A DNA stretch of 64,000 bases from Erythrocercus mccallii (GCA_013397435.1 VZRG01000435.1:418950-482949), one strand, 5' to 3'; shown: positions 12,685 through 24,991, numbered from the stretch's first letter. The notes: a model not told the origin generated them from the letters alone. Numbers and translations: made by a program.

Positions 12685-15391
12685 CCTGCCCATGGAAAAT
12701 ATGTTATAATTAAATTGTTGCAGAAGACTGTGCAAGTCTTACACCAGATGTAAGAGCAGCTGCTTTCTGCCTTTCTTTTTCTGTGGTGTTTTTGATGCAG
12801 AGACTGCAGAAGCTGCTTTGGACCTTTACCAAAAAGTTATTGAAATCAGTCTTCAGTAACTGTTATTGGTTTTTACTGTGCACCAAGGTCACTGAGCTGT
12901 GTGAGCAGACAGCTGTGTTAAAAACAGGATTTGAAGAATTTAGAAAGTGTCTTGTTACAGTTTGAATAAATAAGGAGTATAAAAGCATACCGTGCATATA
13001 GTATTTACTATTGTCCTGATTTTCTGCCTCTTCTTCCCTCCAGCTGTGGTCCTGCTGGTCAGTTCTGATATCAGTAGAGCTCTCCAACATTTATCATGTC
13101 AAAGCTCTGAAAAGAAGAGAGATATTGGCTGCCCCACTGCTGCTGGCACTGATAATTAGAAATACAAGTTTCAATCCTTTGAGCAGGGTGGTGTTTTGTA
13201 CTTCTATACAAAGGAGGTGGTAGTTTTTGATAAAGTTGCTTGGTATTTTCCTGGTGAAGTGTTGTTCTCAGCAGAAACAAAATCATTATGTCAAAAATTG
13301 ACTTATTTCTGTCTAAAGCTTCAAGATAGTCATGTTTGAATGAAACTTTTTCAGCTTTTGAGTAAAGTATAATTTTAAAAGGACATGCAGATGCCAAGGT
13401 TGCTTTTACTATACCCACCACAGCATTCTTTCCACCATAGTGTGAGGCCTAGATTCAAGCTTATCCCCTACCTACATTAGATCAGTCACCAGAACAAGTG
13501 AGTGTTAAGACACTAAGCCATGATTTGCTTTGGGGTGGATCTCTTGTTTCTTCTCTTAAAGCATTTTGTTTCATGCTCACACTGATACAGACCATTCAGT
13601 AATTCAGTCTAGGTGGAGGTGGGAAGGGAGGTGTAAAACTAATTTTGTCATGGCTGTCTTTGCTTTCTGTTTTAGGGGTAGATCTTGGATGTCTAGAGCA
13701 ATAGTGTCAGGATAGTTTTATGAATCTCAGGTACCTGTAGGAAAGGCACTTCTTGCAGAGCTCTTTAGAGTGATTGAGATATGCCTTTAATTTACTTACA
13801 TTAGAATATGTAATAGAGGAGTGCAATATTTTAGAGAAAAGAGCTTGTAACTAGGGTGAGCTTCCTTAGAAAAGGTAGTATCATAGTAAACACCTGGAGG
13901 AGGGCTTGGAAACTTGCAGCTTATGGAGAACATATGACCTACACTTCATTTATTATGACAAAAGGTTAAATATTTATTTTTTCAGTTGGCTTTTTTTTTT
14001 TTACTACTATTGACTATTCTTAAAGTCAGAATAGCTGGCCAAAGAAGCTTCAAAGCTGTAGTTCCTTCAGCAAGGTTAAAGACATATAACTTTTATTGTA
14101 GAATTTCTGTAAACTCCATATGATTTTGTGTGGTCTGTTTTATTCCCAGAAATCCCCAGAGATGACCCCTGTCTTCCTCACAATATCTTTTCATTAGGGA
14201 AACTTTTCTGAATGTACATAACTGGCTGAGTGCTTTCAACATTAACAGGCTTATTAACCACTAATCCAGCAAACAATTGTAAGTGCAGCTGCTGCAGAAA
14301 TGCACAGTGAGGAAGCACAAAAACTGTGCCTGACGACAGAAGAATAAATAACAGTGTAGTGATAATTGCCTCCTGTAGGTACTGCAATGTGGTGGTCATC
14401 AGAAACCTATTCACGGTGTCTGCCTTTCCCTCTCTCTGTGATGAGTTTCCTTCATCTCCCCATGCTAGCCTGCCTGCAACCTTTTAGAGAAGTTCTCTGG
14501 ATTATGGCTGAAATGCTAGGAGTAATTAGATAAAACATTGCTGGCAATTTCTGTGAAGAGAAATAAATGTATTACCTTAGTTGGATTCAGACCAAACTTA
14601 GCTTCTTCCATATATAAATGGTTGGATGAATGGATAAACATTTGGGTAAAGCAATTTTGTTTTATCTACCTCCAGACAGGACAAAAGGTAACAAACTGAA
14701 ATGACTAAGGAATCGGAAATCTGTCACTCCAACACTGGCTTGTTTAATCATGGTGAAATACCTACCCTCTGCATAAACTGCTGAGCACTAGCTTCTTGTG
14801 TCTTACCTTGTCAGGCTGAGGAGCCCTCCCAGAGAAAGGTCACACTTTTAGCTGATGGTAGCTTGTTGCTGGCATGAGTCAGGGCAGGATGAAATCCTAA
14901 TGCATGTATCTTCCGATGTCAGCTGGAATTCTTTGTAGGTGTGCAAGGAGTGGGAGATCAGCACTTCCAAATTAATCCAATGTGCCCTGTGGCATATTGG
15001 CCGTTTGGATTTGATAAGTGACACACCTTGTGTCTGAAGTCTGGGATCTGACTGAGGGTTAGCGATGGCTTGTAACAATTCTGCTCTAAGAGTTTAAGAC
15101 TAATAGAACTGAATATATCTTGTGAGCAAGAAATCAAAAACAAGAAATCAAAAATCAAAGTTTTGAAATTGAGTGAATCATAGGAATTAGGGCAAGCTCA
15201 AGTGACTAAGCAAAGCTATTGAATTTGATGCTCCATCAAGATGTAAGTGTATTTGGAGTGATTGTGACTCAGCACTTGCTGATGAGTCATTCCTCATCAC
15301 TGGGACATCAGTGCTGTTGGTTTTCTGGCTGAAAAAGAAAAGATGAGTGGGAAGAGATTTAAACCTACAGGGAACGTTTAAACTTCATGAA
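12685..15391. other. Non-coding stretch, nothing recognised except a regulatory-type dyad near its end
   Basis: No gene, LTR or CR1 recognised. Open frames are at most 116 codons (13071-13421, minus) without domains. A paired AP-1/NF-E2-like motif at 15265-15290 is listed separately. Confidence 0.6.
15265..15290. promoter_or_regulatory. Inverted pair of AP-1 / NF-E2-like motifs
   Basis: TGACTCAGCA at 15265-15274 matches the NF-E2/antioxidant-response core bound by small Maf-CNC heterodimers. ATGAGTCAT at 15282-15290 is a canonical AP-1 site, and its complement TGACTCATCAGC again has the NF-E2-like GC extension. The two face each other across a few bases as an imperfect palindrome. The motif match is direct; enhancer function is inference. 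Confidence 0.4.
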
Positions 15392-15443
15392 TGTTATAAA
15401 TGAAAAATTGGCAATCCAATTTTAATAGAAAAATCAAAAAAGG

Positions 15444-15449
15444 TTTATT
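15444..15449 (-). promoter_or_regulatory. LTR polyadenylation signal AATAAA
   Basis: TTTATT on the plus strand is AATAAA on the minus strand. It lies downstream of the TATA-like box in the same LTR and is followed by AT-rich U5 sequence. Confidence 0.6.
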
Positions 15450-15627
15450 TACAATATTTACAAATTTGGAAAAAAAGTTTTGGAAAATGGATCAAATGAG
15501 CCAACGATCTCGCAAACCCCAAAGTCCCCAAAGTCACCGGCCCGGGGTTCGGTAACTGGTGGCGTGTGACCGGCACGAAAATCGGCAGGGTCCCCACATC
15601 CACGAATCCATGTGGTTTGGGAGGGGG

Positions 15628-15634
15628 TCTTATA
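15628..15634 (-). promoter_or_regulatory. LTR TATA-like box
   Basis: TATAAGA on the minus strand, followed by the C-rich ACCCCCTCCC. Its position between the CpG-rich U3 and the AATAAA fits an LTR promoter. Activity is inferred. Confidence 0.5.
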
Positions 15635-15808
15635 CTGTTTTTCGTAGCCTAAGGCTACAGTGTACAATGTAGAAATGTGGTTTTTCCGTCTCTGGATGTA
15701 GTCATCTGCAGGGGGGACAAAGAAGCGGAGACTGGGCCAGGGAGTTTCCCGAGCTGTCAAGTATCTGTCCTTTGTGGGTTGATGGCTGTGCCTGGCCTTG
15801 GACAATGC

Positions 15809-15850
15809 CCACGATGGTCCAATATCGTCTGCAGCTGCGGGCCATCGTGG
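15809..15850. repeat. Inverted repeat inside the LTR U3
   Basis: CCACGATGG at 15809-15817 and CCATCGTGG at 15842-15850 are perfect 9-base arms around a 24-base loop, and pairing extends further with one mismatch. It lies in the U3 part of the solo LTR, where factor-binding sites are expected. Confidence 0.7.
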
Positions 15851-16109
15851 TATCTCCGGTCTATTGTCCCCGTCCTGGCGTCTTCATTTGCATTCGAATG
15901 TTTCCTGAGGTACACTGAAACTGGTTCTGCAGGCCTGCTGGCTGCTGGCTACAGGAATTTTCCCCTTTTTCAGGGCTTCTGGTATCAGACAAACAGAAAA
16001 GCTCCTACAACTAATCATACATCTTATAACAAAACCAAAATATAACTTCAAATAATAACACAACTTTTCATAACACGAATTACATCATATGCACATATAT
16101 ATCAATGAA

Positions 16110-19100
16110 TACAAAGGAGAGGGGGAAGTTGTACCCCCAATTAGATTATTTTTCTTGAAAGACATTATTTTTAACTTTTGAATATCTTATTTTGGGTGGA
16201 ATGAGATGAATTTTCCCAGCACTGCTTATAGTGGACATTTTTCATATTTTATTCAGCAGAAAATTCATTTGTGAACACATAAAACTATCAAACCTTTAAG
16301 GTAATGTGGTTTGCTTTTCCACGACTCTTTAACACAGATGAGTTTAAAATACTTCATGCCAATAACTCAGTTGTGAGAAGACAATAATAGTAGAGAAGAA
16401 TTGAAATCAATAAGTACTAACAGGAGAATAAAGGTCTGAGAATATACAAGTATTTAATGAACTATGTATGTGTAGTAGAAACTGCAGAACAAAGTCTTGT
16501 CAGCAGCTACAATGTTCTGAGAAGGTGAGGACTTGAGGGGAAATGAGAGGTGAAAAGCAGTGAAATCCTGACCTGAACTCTGATAGTCTGTATTCATCAT
16601 ATCACAAGTCAGTAAGGGAATTAAAGTGTAAGGGTTCTATCATCATATCCAGCCAGACTGAGGGTGTCCCCCTTCAGCCATAGTGATGGTCAGGAGGACA
16701 GTGTTAATCTTTTTGTGAAGCTTCAAACTTAGCTACTAATAGAGATGGGTTTGTTTGTGGGGGGGATGGTTGGGTGTATTGGTGCGTTAACCTGTTGTAC
16801 CAGATATGGAGATCAGGAGGGAAAATCCTTTTTCCTTTTCTGTTCTATTTGCCAAGTCTGGCAGAAACCATGGGGGAGCTGTAGTTTGTGTTGTAATGTG
16901 CAGCATGGGCTGCTGCTTGGGAGCACCTGGGGATCCCAATTAACAAGTTCTTTGCACTCTTGCAGGGCTAAGGCGCTGGCAGTGCTATGGATTTTTTTTT
17001 CTCGGTGTATTATGATCCATTCCTACCGATGTCTATGGTACTAGCAGTATATATAGATTATAAAGAATTTCTAGATGCAGCATTAATTCAAAAAATTTGC
17101 AAAATCTGAGGTGTTTTTCTAAATGTAGCTTTTTAAACCATTTTTTGCAGATGATGTGGTACAAAATACCTGCAGTGTCAGATCTCACTGTTCTTTCTTA
17201 ATCAAAGGATGTGATAAAATCACTTAATGTGGCAAAGACGCTGTCATATGTGGTCATTACTTGTTTTGATCTCTAGACTCTGGTTTTCAAATGTAAGCAC
17301 CTCCATGGGATTTGTGAATCTCTGAAGGGCATGTGGTTTGGTACATTAGGTACAATAGCATGCCAGTGTCCCCAGCGGAAACTTTGACTATGTGGCAATG
17401 TTACATTAAGGAACACAAAAGAAGATGATTAGGGACAGACAAGGTCTGTGAAATAGATCTGGAAGATTTAATAAATGGGCACAGTAATTTTTAAGGGATA
17501 TATCATTCTTTCCTTATACATACTCTTTCAGCACTATGGGGAATTATCACTGGTATTTGATTTATATTTAGAAGTAATAATATTTCTTATACTCGTGCTT
17601 TTATTGCATATAGTTGTTACTTTTCCAGATTGTTAGGCAATTATGTTTAAGTGGTGACTGAGCTAATGTGGAGCCTGGCTTAGAGTCTGAAGAAATGGAT
17701 ATATGGCAAAACCCATAAGACCTGATTCAAAAAGATCTTTTACTTCAAAAAGCCCATAATTAGTTTTATGCAAATTATAGAGGAAGATATCTTGGTAAAG
17801 TGGAAAGAAACAAAGGAAAGATCCCAAGTTAATACTTCCTTTCATCCTTATTTTGTTACAGCACATGAGTCTGGTGATGTCTCTGGCATAAGAACATCTG
17901 TGTGCTGGGGTGAGCCCATCTCTGCTACATCCTCACAACATGCTGCTGCCATGCTTTCAAATGAGATCAAGCAACGTAGTCCTGGAGGTTCTACTTCAAA
18001 TGTTATCTAAGGATTTAGAATTTAAGAGCTGTTGAAAGTAGCTTTCAGTTTCTGTACTTGCAGTGAAGAACAAGTGTTTAAGTAATGATTTAATGGGTTC
18101 CTTCATTCCCCCCCTCAAAATTATAATAACAAAGCAGTTCAATTTCATATGGTATTGGATATTGAGCATCTTGAGTATTTTACAAAAAATGAACAGAGAG
18201 AACATTTCTGATTCTTAGCAGATTTTTGGGATTACGGATTTTGTCTTTTTTTCCACATTAGAACAAGACTGGAGTGTTTTGAGGATACTGCACAACAAAA
18301 TTGCACAGAAGTTGCCCATTTTCAATTTTGAAAAACCAAGATTTTAATTTCAGCTGCTTTAGCTAGAAACTAATCCCACTGAATCTTGACTATCTTCCAG
18401 GTGAAAACTTTAACCTATTTCACTGGAAATGTTCTAATTAGTGCTTGTTCCAACTTCCAAGTCTTTAAAAACCAGAACAAAGCAGCAAACTGGTGGCAAA
18501 TCTGAGCCAGCAAAGATGAAGTATGCAAAGGATTAGACCTAAGGACCCTGAGAAGCAGGGCTGTAGTCAGGGCTTAGGCCAGGTCTAGCTCAGCCTAGAA
18601 ATCCTGTTGGTTTGAACAAGATATTTCTCAGTTCGTGTCAATTGCTTCTGAACACCCCAAAATCAAACCATTGTTGTGTTATTTACCACTGGAAATTGCT
18701 CAGCATATTACTATTCTGCATGGCTTCTTCACTTCTGATGTGTTTCTGTTGAGCTGAAGCCAATGTGAAAACACTTCAGCTGTGCTAGAAAACACATATG
18801 AAGCTGGTTTGTTTAATATGGTTTTATTCAGATTTTAATGGGATGGAAGCTTTTTCACTATTATATACAGAATATTAAGAAATGTGACACTGAGTTTTCT
18901 GGTCAAGTAATGTTTTTTTTCTTCCAAAAAGGATCAGCCTCCAAAGTAATCTTTTCAATATCTGTTTGTCTCTGCTTGCAAACTGATGGCTGTTCCTTAG
19001 TAAGGAGTCCCTGTTCCTGTTTGGGAGCAAACATTAAGAAAAGATGTGAAGCCATGTCTACGCCCATCCACCTCACACTTTCAAGCAAATGCTTATAATT

Positions 19101-21247
19101 TTATTAGTATGGGCTTTTAACTATTCTCCACATGAAAGACAAGGAAAGAGTAGGGGTGATATTTGATAAATGTGCAATTTGGGATTTTTTGCCTACGCTC
19201 TCCTGGTTAGTTGACTTCATATCTCTGCTGCAGATTGTAGGACTAGGATGGGAGATGTGAGATATTATTTAGACTGCAGAAATTTCAGTTTGAAACTCTT
19301 CTCTGTCTAGGCAGGAGTAGATATTCTGGAAGAAAATGGATTATTTTTAGGATTTTTTTAAAGGATGAAGAATCTTTTTCACTGGGAAAAGGCCAGGTGT
19401 TACTTCCCCCTTTCCACCATTCACCAGGTGAATCAGAGTCCAGTTATGCACTTCTGCATATGCCTGAGCTAGTGGTATTTGGGGGCTCTAGGAATAACTG
19501 CGATGTAAATAATATACTGTGAATGAGTTTTCCTATGGCATTATGCATTTTTTTCCTAGAGGAGATCTTGCAACTTTATGGTTTCTGTGGTGTCATCTAT
19601 CACATTACTGCAGCAACATGGATATAGCAGAAAAGTGTCTGCTACTTGTCTCTATTCCATATTTAAGATGTTAGGTCACCACTTCTTGCCTCTGGGATAT
19701 GTTGAAAATATGGTAAAGGTGGAAGCTATTGCCATCAAATATAATACAGTTTGGTTATGTAAAGATATTTGTAATTTTATTTTCCTGTGTTCTTTGCTAG
19801 TAAAGGAACACTGAAAACCTCTTCTTTGCTCTTGAAATGTTAGTGTTTATAGTTGCTCCTTTATAATCTATATGTAGCCAGACACTGCCACTTTTATTGT
19901 TAATAGTCACTAAAAGAAAGATTCAAAAGATTAATTGAAGCCTATTGTACCTCTGATTTTGAAGAGTACATGTTTGTGTCAACAGTTAAATATCTGCATA
20001 TAATCAAACAACCCTACTTTTCATTGATTCTAGTTCCCCTCCATCCCATACAGTGTGCAGTCAGCATAATGAATTGGGGTTTTTTCATGGAAATGGAATC
20101 CACTCTACTGTTAGCATGCATTGGATTTAGCATGGCTTGCTACATATTGATAGAGAACAATAACAGGCAATGCTATTTACAAGTATTTCTGTAGCTCTGA
20201 TGGGAACCCATCGAACAGATTTTGTTATTCTTTGTTTAGGCTTTGAGACCTGAACCATAGAGAAGGAAAGATGAGCCATGATGGCAAAGACTGATCAAAC
20301 CATTTGTTTTGCACAACTCCTTTTCCAGTACCTCTCTTCAATTTCAAAGAAACATTTCCTCTGCTGTCAGTTTTCCTCAATAATAGTTGCATGTTTGGTG
20401 GTTAAATAGTTTCCAACCCACTTATTTGCTTTGCACAAGGACTTTATAATAATGCTGCTTCTTTCTGTAAGTATTCGTAACTCTGGCTATTGAAACACAC
20501 ATATGGATTTTTCACTGGTGTTGGGTTTGTTGTGGAACTGGGAGAAAATGGCTTACTTGCAGCTGTTAAGGGGGAAGGCTTGGGATTTCAAAGCATTTGA
20601 AGGTTTGCCTTCAGCTAATGATATCTCAGTGTTTGGCACATTCTGCTTAGTTATGAACATTCTGCTGTCTTCAGCCTGTTTGCTTGTGTTCTGATGGAAA
20701 TTGGTTACTCCCTCCTTTCAGTCTGCCTATCAAAATAGCAAGATTGGGTACTGGAATTCAAGATCTTGCCTAGTTACTTGAGTGCCTTGTCAATAAAGAA
20801 AGCTGCTGTTCCTGTGCCAGAGGGATGTAGGGCAGAAGCAGACTATTATCATGTGAAAAGCTTTCTTTCCAAAGGTATTGTGCTCTGATGGAGCAGGGTC
20901 CTCACTTATGTAAATGTTTAAACAGAATTATCACTGCATGGGTATTTCTGGAATATTAAACAGTTGTACTGTGAAAGCCTTGTCCATGCAGAAGAACATT
21001 CTTCAGTAGTCCTTCAAATTGTTTAGTACTAATGAAATTGTTCAGTCGTTCTTCATATTCTTCTAGTAAATATTGATCAATTGGTGATCACAAGAGAATT
21101 TGATCAGTTTGCACCAAAATTGCAGGGTGATATTGGTACCCTCAATAGAAACACATGATTTTTCTCAAGTAATATTTGTTTAAAAATACAAATGCTCAAA
21201 GCTCAATATTTGAAAAACATTTTGTCAATATTTATATAAAGTGCTCT
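16110..21247. other. Non-coding stretch, nothing recognised
   Basis: No CR1, LTR or gene recognised. A somewhat GC-richer piece at 16745-17000 holds a 99-codon plus frame without a recognisable domain and a G-run cluster (see findings). The remaining frames are 86 codons or fewer. Confidence 0.55.
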
Positions 21248-21583
21248 ACAGCTCCCTCATGGGGGAAGCAGAGGGGCAGGACTGATCTCTTCTCTGTGGT
21301 TATCAGAGACGGGACCTGAGGGAATGGCCTGAAGCTGTGTCAGAGGAGATTTAGATTGGATATTAGAATTTTTTTTTACCCAGAGGGTGATTGGACACTG
21401 GAACAGGCTCCTCAGGGAAGTGGTCACATCATCAAGCCTGACAGAGCTCAAGAAGGGTTTGGACAATACTCTCAAGCACATAATGTGAATTTTGGGACTG
21501 TACTGACTGTGCAGGGCCAGGAGCTGGACTTTGATAATCCTTGTGGATCACCCTTCCAACAAAGAATATTCTATGAGTCTGTA
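21248..21583 (+). mobile_element. CR1 LINE 3' end, well preserved
   Basis: A close match to the 3' end of passerine CR1 (CR1-J-like). It has GGGGGAAGCAGAGGGGCAGG, GGGAATGGCCTGAAGCTGTG, CACTGGAACAGGCTCCTCAG, GCAGGGCCAGGAGCTGGACT, GATAATCCTTGTGGATC, then the tail ATTCTATGAGTCTG. The frame at 21356-21592 retains the last ORF2-derived codons read through into the 3' UTR and is not functional. It is 5'-truncated. It is less diverged than the other CR1 copies here, so probably the youngest of them. The subfamily comes from memory. Confidence 0.9.
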
Positions 21584-21809
21584 TCAAATTAAATGTATTC
21601 CTTGTTCCAGATTATTTACTTAGTTTTGAGATTTTGATGACTTTACTTGGTTACCAAGGTCAGCTTGAAAGAAGAGGTGGCCTATTTTCACTGAGGAAAG
21701 TATGCAGGGTATTGCTCTTGCTGGATCACTTAAGTGGTGATTTGAATGCAGTGAGTGAAATTCACAGGAGGCAAGATAGATAATAGCTACAGAAAATATT
21801 CAGAAACAA

Positions 21810-22221
21810 TGATATGGTGGGCTGACCCCAGCCCACAGCAAAATTCCTGCCCTAGTCATCTCTCCCTCTCCTATCAAGTATGTGTAATGATTTCTTGGGA
21901 AGAAAACTGCCATCATGAACGTCCCCACATCCTGTCCATTACCCTGAGATTTTATTGCTAAGCATGGCATTGTATGGAATGGAATATTTAGTCAGTGGAG
22001 GCAGCTGTGACAGCTGTGTCCCTTCTAGCCTTTTGCCCACCCCTAACCTGCTGGCCTCTGAGTCTGTGTGAGGTTGGAGAGAAAACCTTGGTTCTTGCCT
22101 GGGCAAGAACTGTTCAGCAATAGCCAAAATGTTGGTGTGGTACAGTTTCACCTTCATACAGGGAACAGATTACACAGGCTGCTATGAAGAAAGTTACCTT
22201 TGTCTCAAAAAACTCAGTGCA
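21810..22221 (+). mobile_element. Solo LTR, avian ERV family
   Basis: Recognised from family landmarks in order: TGGTGGGCTGACCCCAGCCC near the start, the middle block ATTGCTAAGCATGGCATTGT then ATGGAATGGAATATTTAGTC, CAGCTGTGACAGCTGTGTCC, GGCAAGAACTGTTCAGCAAT, and CTGCTATGAAGAAAGTTACC before the end. TG at 21810 and CA at 22221 are the likely ends, and no target duplication is clear. It is diverged and about 75-80 percent of usual length. It is probably the same or a sister family to the LTR at 31765-32298, which is on the other strand. No internal proviral sequence lies between or beside them. Confidence 0.75.
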
Positions 22222-24046
22222 AGTATACAGGTTTTAGGAAACTTTGCATGAATTTATATTTGTATCTTAGCAGCATAAAAGATAAACATCAGAGATAAGT
22301 GAAGAGGAAGCAAGAAATTTACTAGGCAATCTCCCAATTCCATGCTGGCTTTAATTAGTATACTGCTGTCTGTAAATGAATGAAATGATACACTAATGAC
22401 TGAAATATTTCTTAGAATGCATAGATTTTTACATGACAGAAAGTGTTTGAACTTTAATTACAAGATTAAAGGATAGCTTGACAGGTTTCTCAGGACAATA
22501 TGTCCCTTGAGTTATTAATTTCTAATTATTAATAACTGTGATTCTGACAAAAAATATTGCCCAAATTATGGTAGATGCCATCTGGGATCTCAGTTCTAAG
22601 TAAGTGCTCAGTGAGGCTTCTCACAAAGTGGCAAAGTGGAAGAAAGTCTTGAAGTACAGGCAGAAAAAAAAATCCATTCCTGATTCTGGGAAAGCTTTTT
22701 GTTCCTGTTCTAGGAGCAGCTGGTTCTGTTTAGAGACAGTTGTAGAGTTAAACTTGGATGAAGAATACTGTACTTAGTTGTATATTTATTTATTTGGTTC
22801 ACTGTGGCTCGTCACAATTTTACATGTTACTTGTAATAGTGTATGTTCTGCCAGTGCTCAAGTGCCCAAATTCTTAGTCTCCAAGAGAAGCAGAGACAGG
22901 TGGAAAGAACAAGAGATATTCTGTATATTCTCCTTGCATTTGTCCTGTTTGCACTTACTCGTTGCTAAAAACATAAAGCTTTGCTCAGAGATGAAAAGTG
23001 TGAATCAGTACATGGGCGAGGAACTTGCCATTCTGCACTTGCTGAAATGAGTGATGCTTTGCAGACTCTGCAGCACTCACAGTTGCTGCAATACCTCTTT
23101 ATTTAATCCTGATCTCTTGCCCTTGTGAAAACAGTCCACAAATGTTTTCATTTAAATCCACATTGATTGTGGGCACACACTATTCTCACTCTGACTGAGG
23201 TTTGATTTTATTAAGATATTTTTAAACAGTTACAAACAACCCAAATATAAGATATAGTCTTTCTCTTACACTTGGGCAAAAAGATGACTTTCTATTTATT
23301 TTGGTATTTCCTGTCTAGAAATCCTCCTTCTGACTGGTCCTTATGTAGTGATTTTTCTGAAGTTCTGTGTAACTCTGATAAAGACCTCTCCTTATCTGTC
23401 TTTTTGTTAAGAGTTTTTTACAAATGGAAGTGCTCTGTTTAGAGAGATATCTCTGTAGCACAGTGAGGATTTCTTATTCTGCAGTGATGCCTAATTATCC
23501 GAGGGGCACAGGAAAGATGCAAATAGCTCTGAGTGTTTGGGAAATTAAGGCTATTTGCCTTTTGTTCCTGGTTAGCAACTGATAAACGACCCTTTCTCCA
23601 GTTTGGGCTGTTGAAGCAGAGACTGCTAGTATGTTCATGTTAAAAATTGGACCAAATATTTATACGCACATTTTGATAAAATCTCGACATCTTTTTGCAT
23701 TGTCAATTCTCTACAATGTCTCTACACAGAGACACATAATGCAGTATTAATGAAGATAGTGCAATTAGTAATGTGCCACTTTGCTTGGATACATTCTCCC
23801 TGTTTATGTATCAATCAGTGTCAATGAAGGGAGAATGGACAGAGGGGTGAAGTGGTTGAATGGATTTTGGCTCAGCCATCTATGCATGAGGTCCACACCA
23901 GTTCTTTTTAGGCTCTGGAGTTTCATGGATATGGCTTAATAAGTGTAAAGGAGCAGTAAAATATTTTTCTGTAATTTCTATATAAGTAGGTTGTGCACTG
24001 TGTTGACATTTACTGCATGCATATGCTCTGTGTGTATATGCACACA
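22222..24046. other. Non-coding stretch, nothing recognised
   Basis: No repeat family or gene recognised; the longest open frame is 90 codons (22778-23050, plus) with no domain. Confidence 0.6.
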
Positions 24047-24072
24047 CACATATGCACAAATGTGCATATGTG
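24047..24072. repeat. Perfect short hairpin in alternating purine-pyrimidine DNA
   Basis: CACATATGCACA and TGTGCATATGTG are exact 12-base inverted arms separated by AA. They lie in a TG/CA/TA-alternating tract (24005-24085) prone to cruciform or Z-DNA. It may simply be a decayed CA microsatellite. Confidence 0.85.
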
Positions 24073-24991
24073 CACAAATATATGATCTATAAATATGTAA
24101 ATTTTCTATGTGTTAAATAGCAGCTCTTTCCGATTCAAGTAGTAGAATATTGGGTACTTAGTGTCCAAGGATTTCTATCTAGTTTCCTAGGCAGGAAACT
24201 AAAACATATATAGTGAGTTTAATTTTGAATCCATAGAACACAGTCTACTAACTGGAGGCTAGAAAGTCTAATTTAATGTAAGTGCCCCTATATTGATGTT
24301 TTATTTAGAAGTTCAGGATTTTGGAAAATAAGGTTTTGCAAAATATGTTAAAAACATATGAGAAGCAGTCACCCAGAAGTTAGAAGGAGCTGAAATTCAG
24401 TCATAGATTTGGTGAAGTTTTACAAGTTAGCAAAAGCAATGTCGCATCTAATGAATTAATTCATGCTTTATCTCAGATAGAAAATCTTTCTGGCAGTGAC
24501 AGTGCCTTCATCAAGTACCTCAGTGTTCCCTAGGCATAATGTATCAGTAAGAGGCTAATGGATTTATCAGTGTTACTGTAATTGTTGTTTTGTTTCTTTA
24601 TTTTTATAGAATTTGCTATGGTAACTCTCCTGCTGCCAGCAGATTGGCAGCCACTCTGTGATCAGCTCACTGTAGCCAACTGTCAGGAGATGTGACCCAG
24701 CACGGTTCCTCTCCGAGTTCTTATAGTGATTTTACTTTCCCCAATCTAAAAGGGTCTCTGTGGCTGCATAGGTATTTCCTGCCTTTCATATGGGGAAATC
24801 TGATGCTCGACATGCAATAAACAACATGCTGTTCAGTGCTGAAAATGCAGATGGGTGCAACAATGCCTCGCAGTCCTTCCCTGTGCCAGAAATAGCAAAA
24901 GGCATTTAAATTTCCCTCAAATGGCTTTTTCTTGGCAGAGAATTAGATAGCACTAGAAGCATGGAGCAATACAGCGTGGGGTTCCCTGGGC

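Larger units (their letters stand above)
15392..16104 (-). mobile_element. Solo LTR of an endogenous retrovirus with 5-bp target duplication
   Basis: A 713-base CpG-rich island in CpG-poor DNA. It runs TG...CA and is flanked by ATGAA at 15387-15391 and ATGAA at 16105-16109. A 5-bp duplication is typical of the ERVL class. On the minus strand it has the LTR order U3, TATA-like TATAAGA (15628-15634), then AATAAA (15444-15449) about 185 bases downstream. There is no internal retroviral sequence, so it is a solo LTR. More than twenty CpGs remain in about 400 bases, which points to a young insertion or low germline methylation. The frames at 15458-15805 and 15677-16045 lie inside it and are not genes. 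The ends were chosen because they give the matching flanks; TG/CA pairs a few bases away are possible. Confidence 0.78.

Noticed and set aside
15458..16045. Overlapping 115-codon (minus) and 122-codon (plus) frames
   Set aside because: Both lie inside the solo LTR; its GC- and CpG-rich sequence has few stops.
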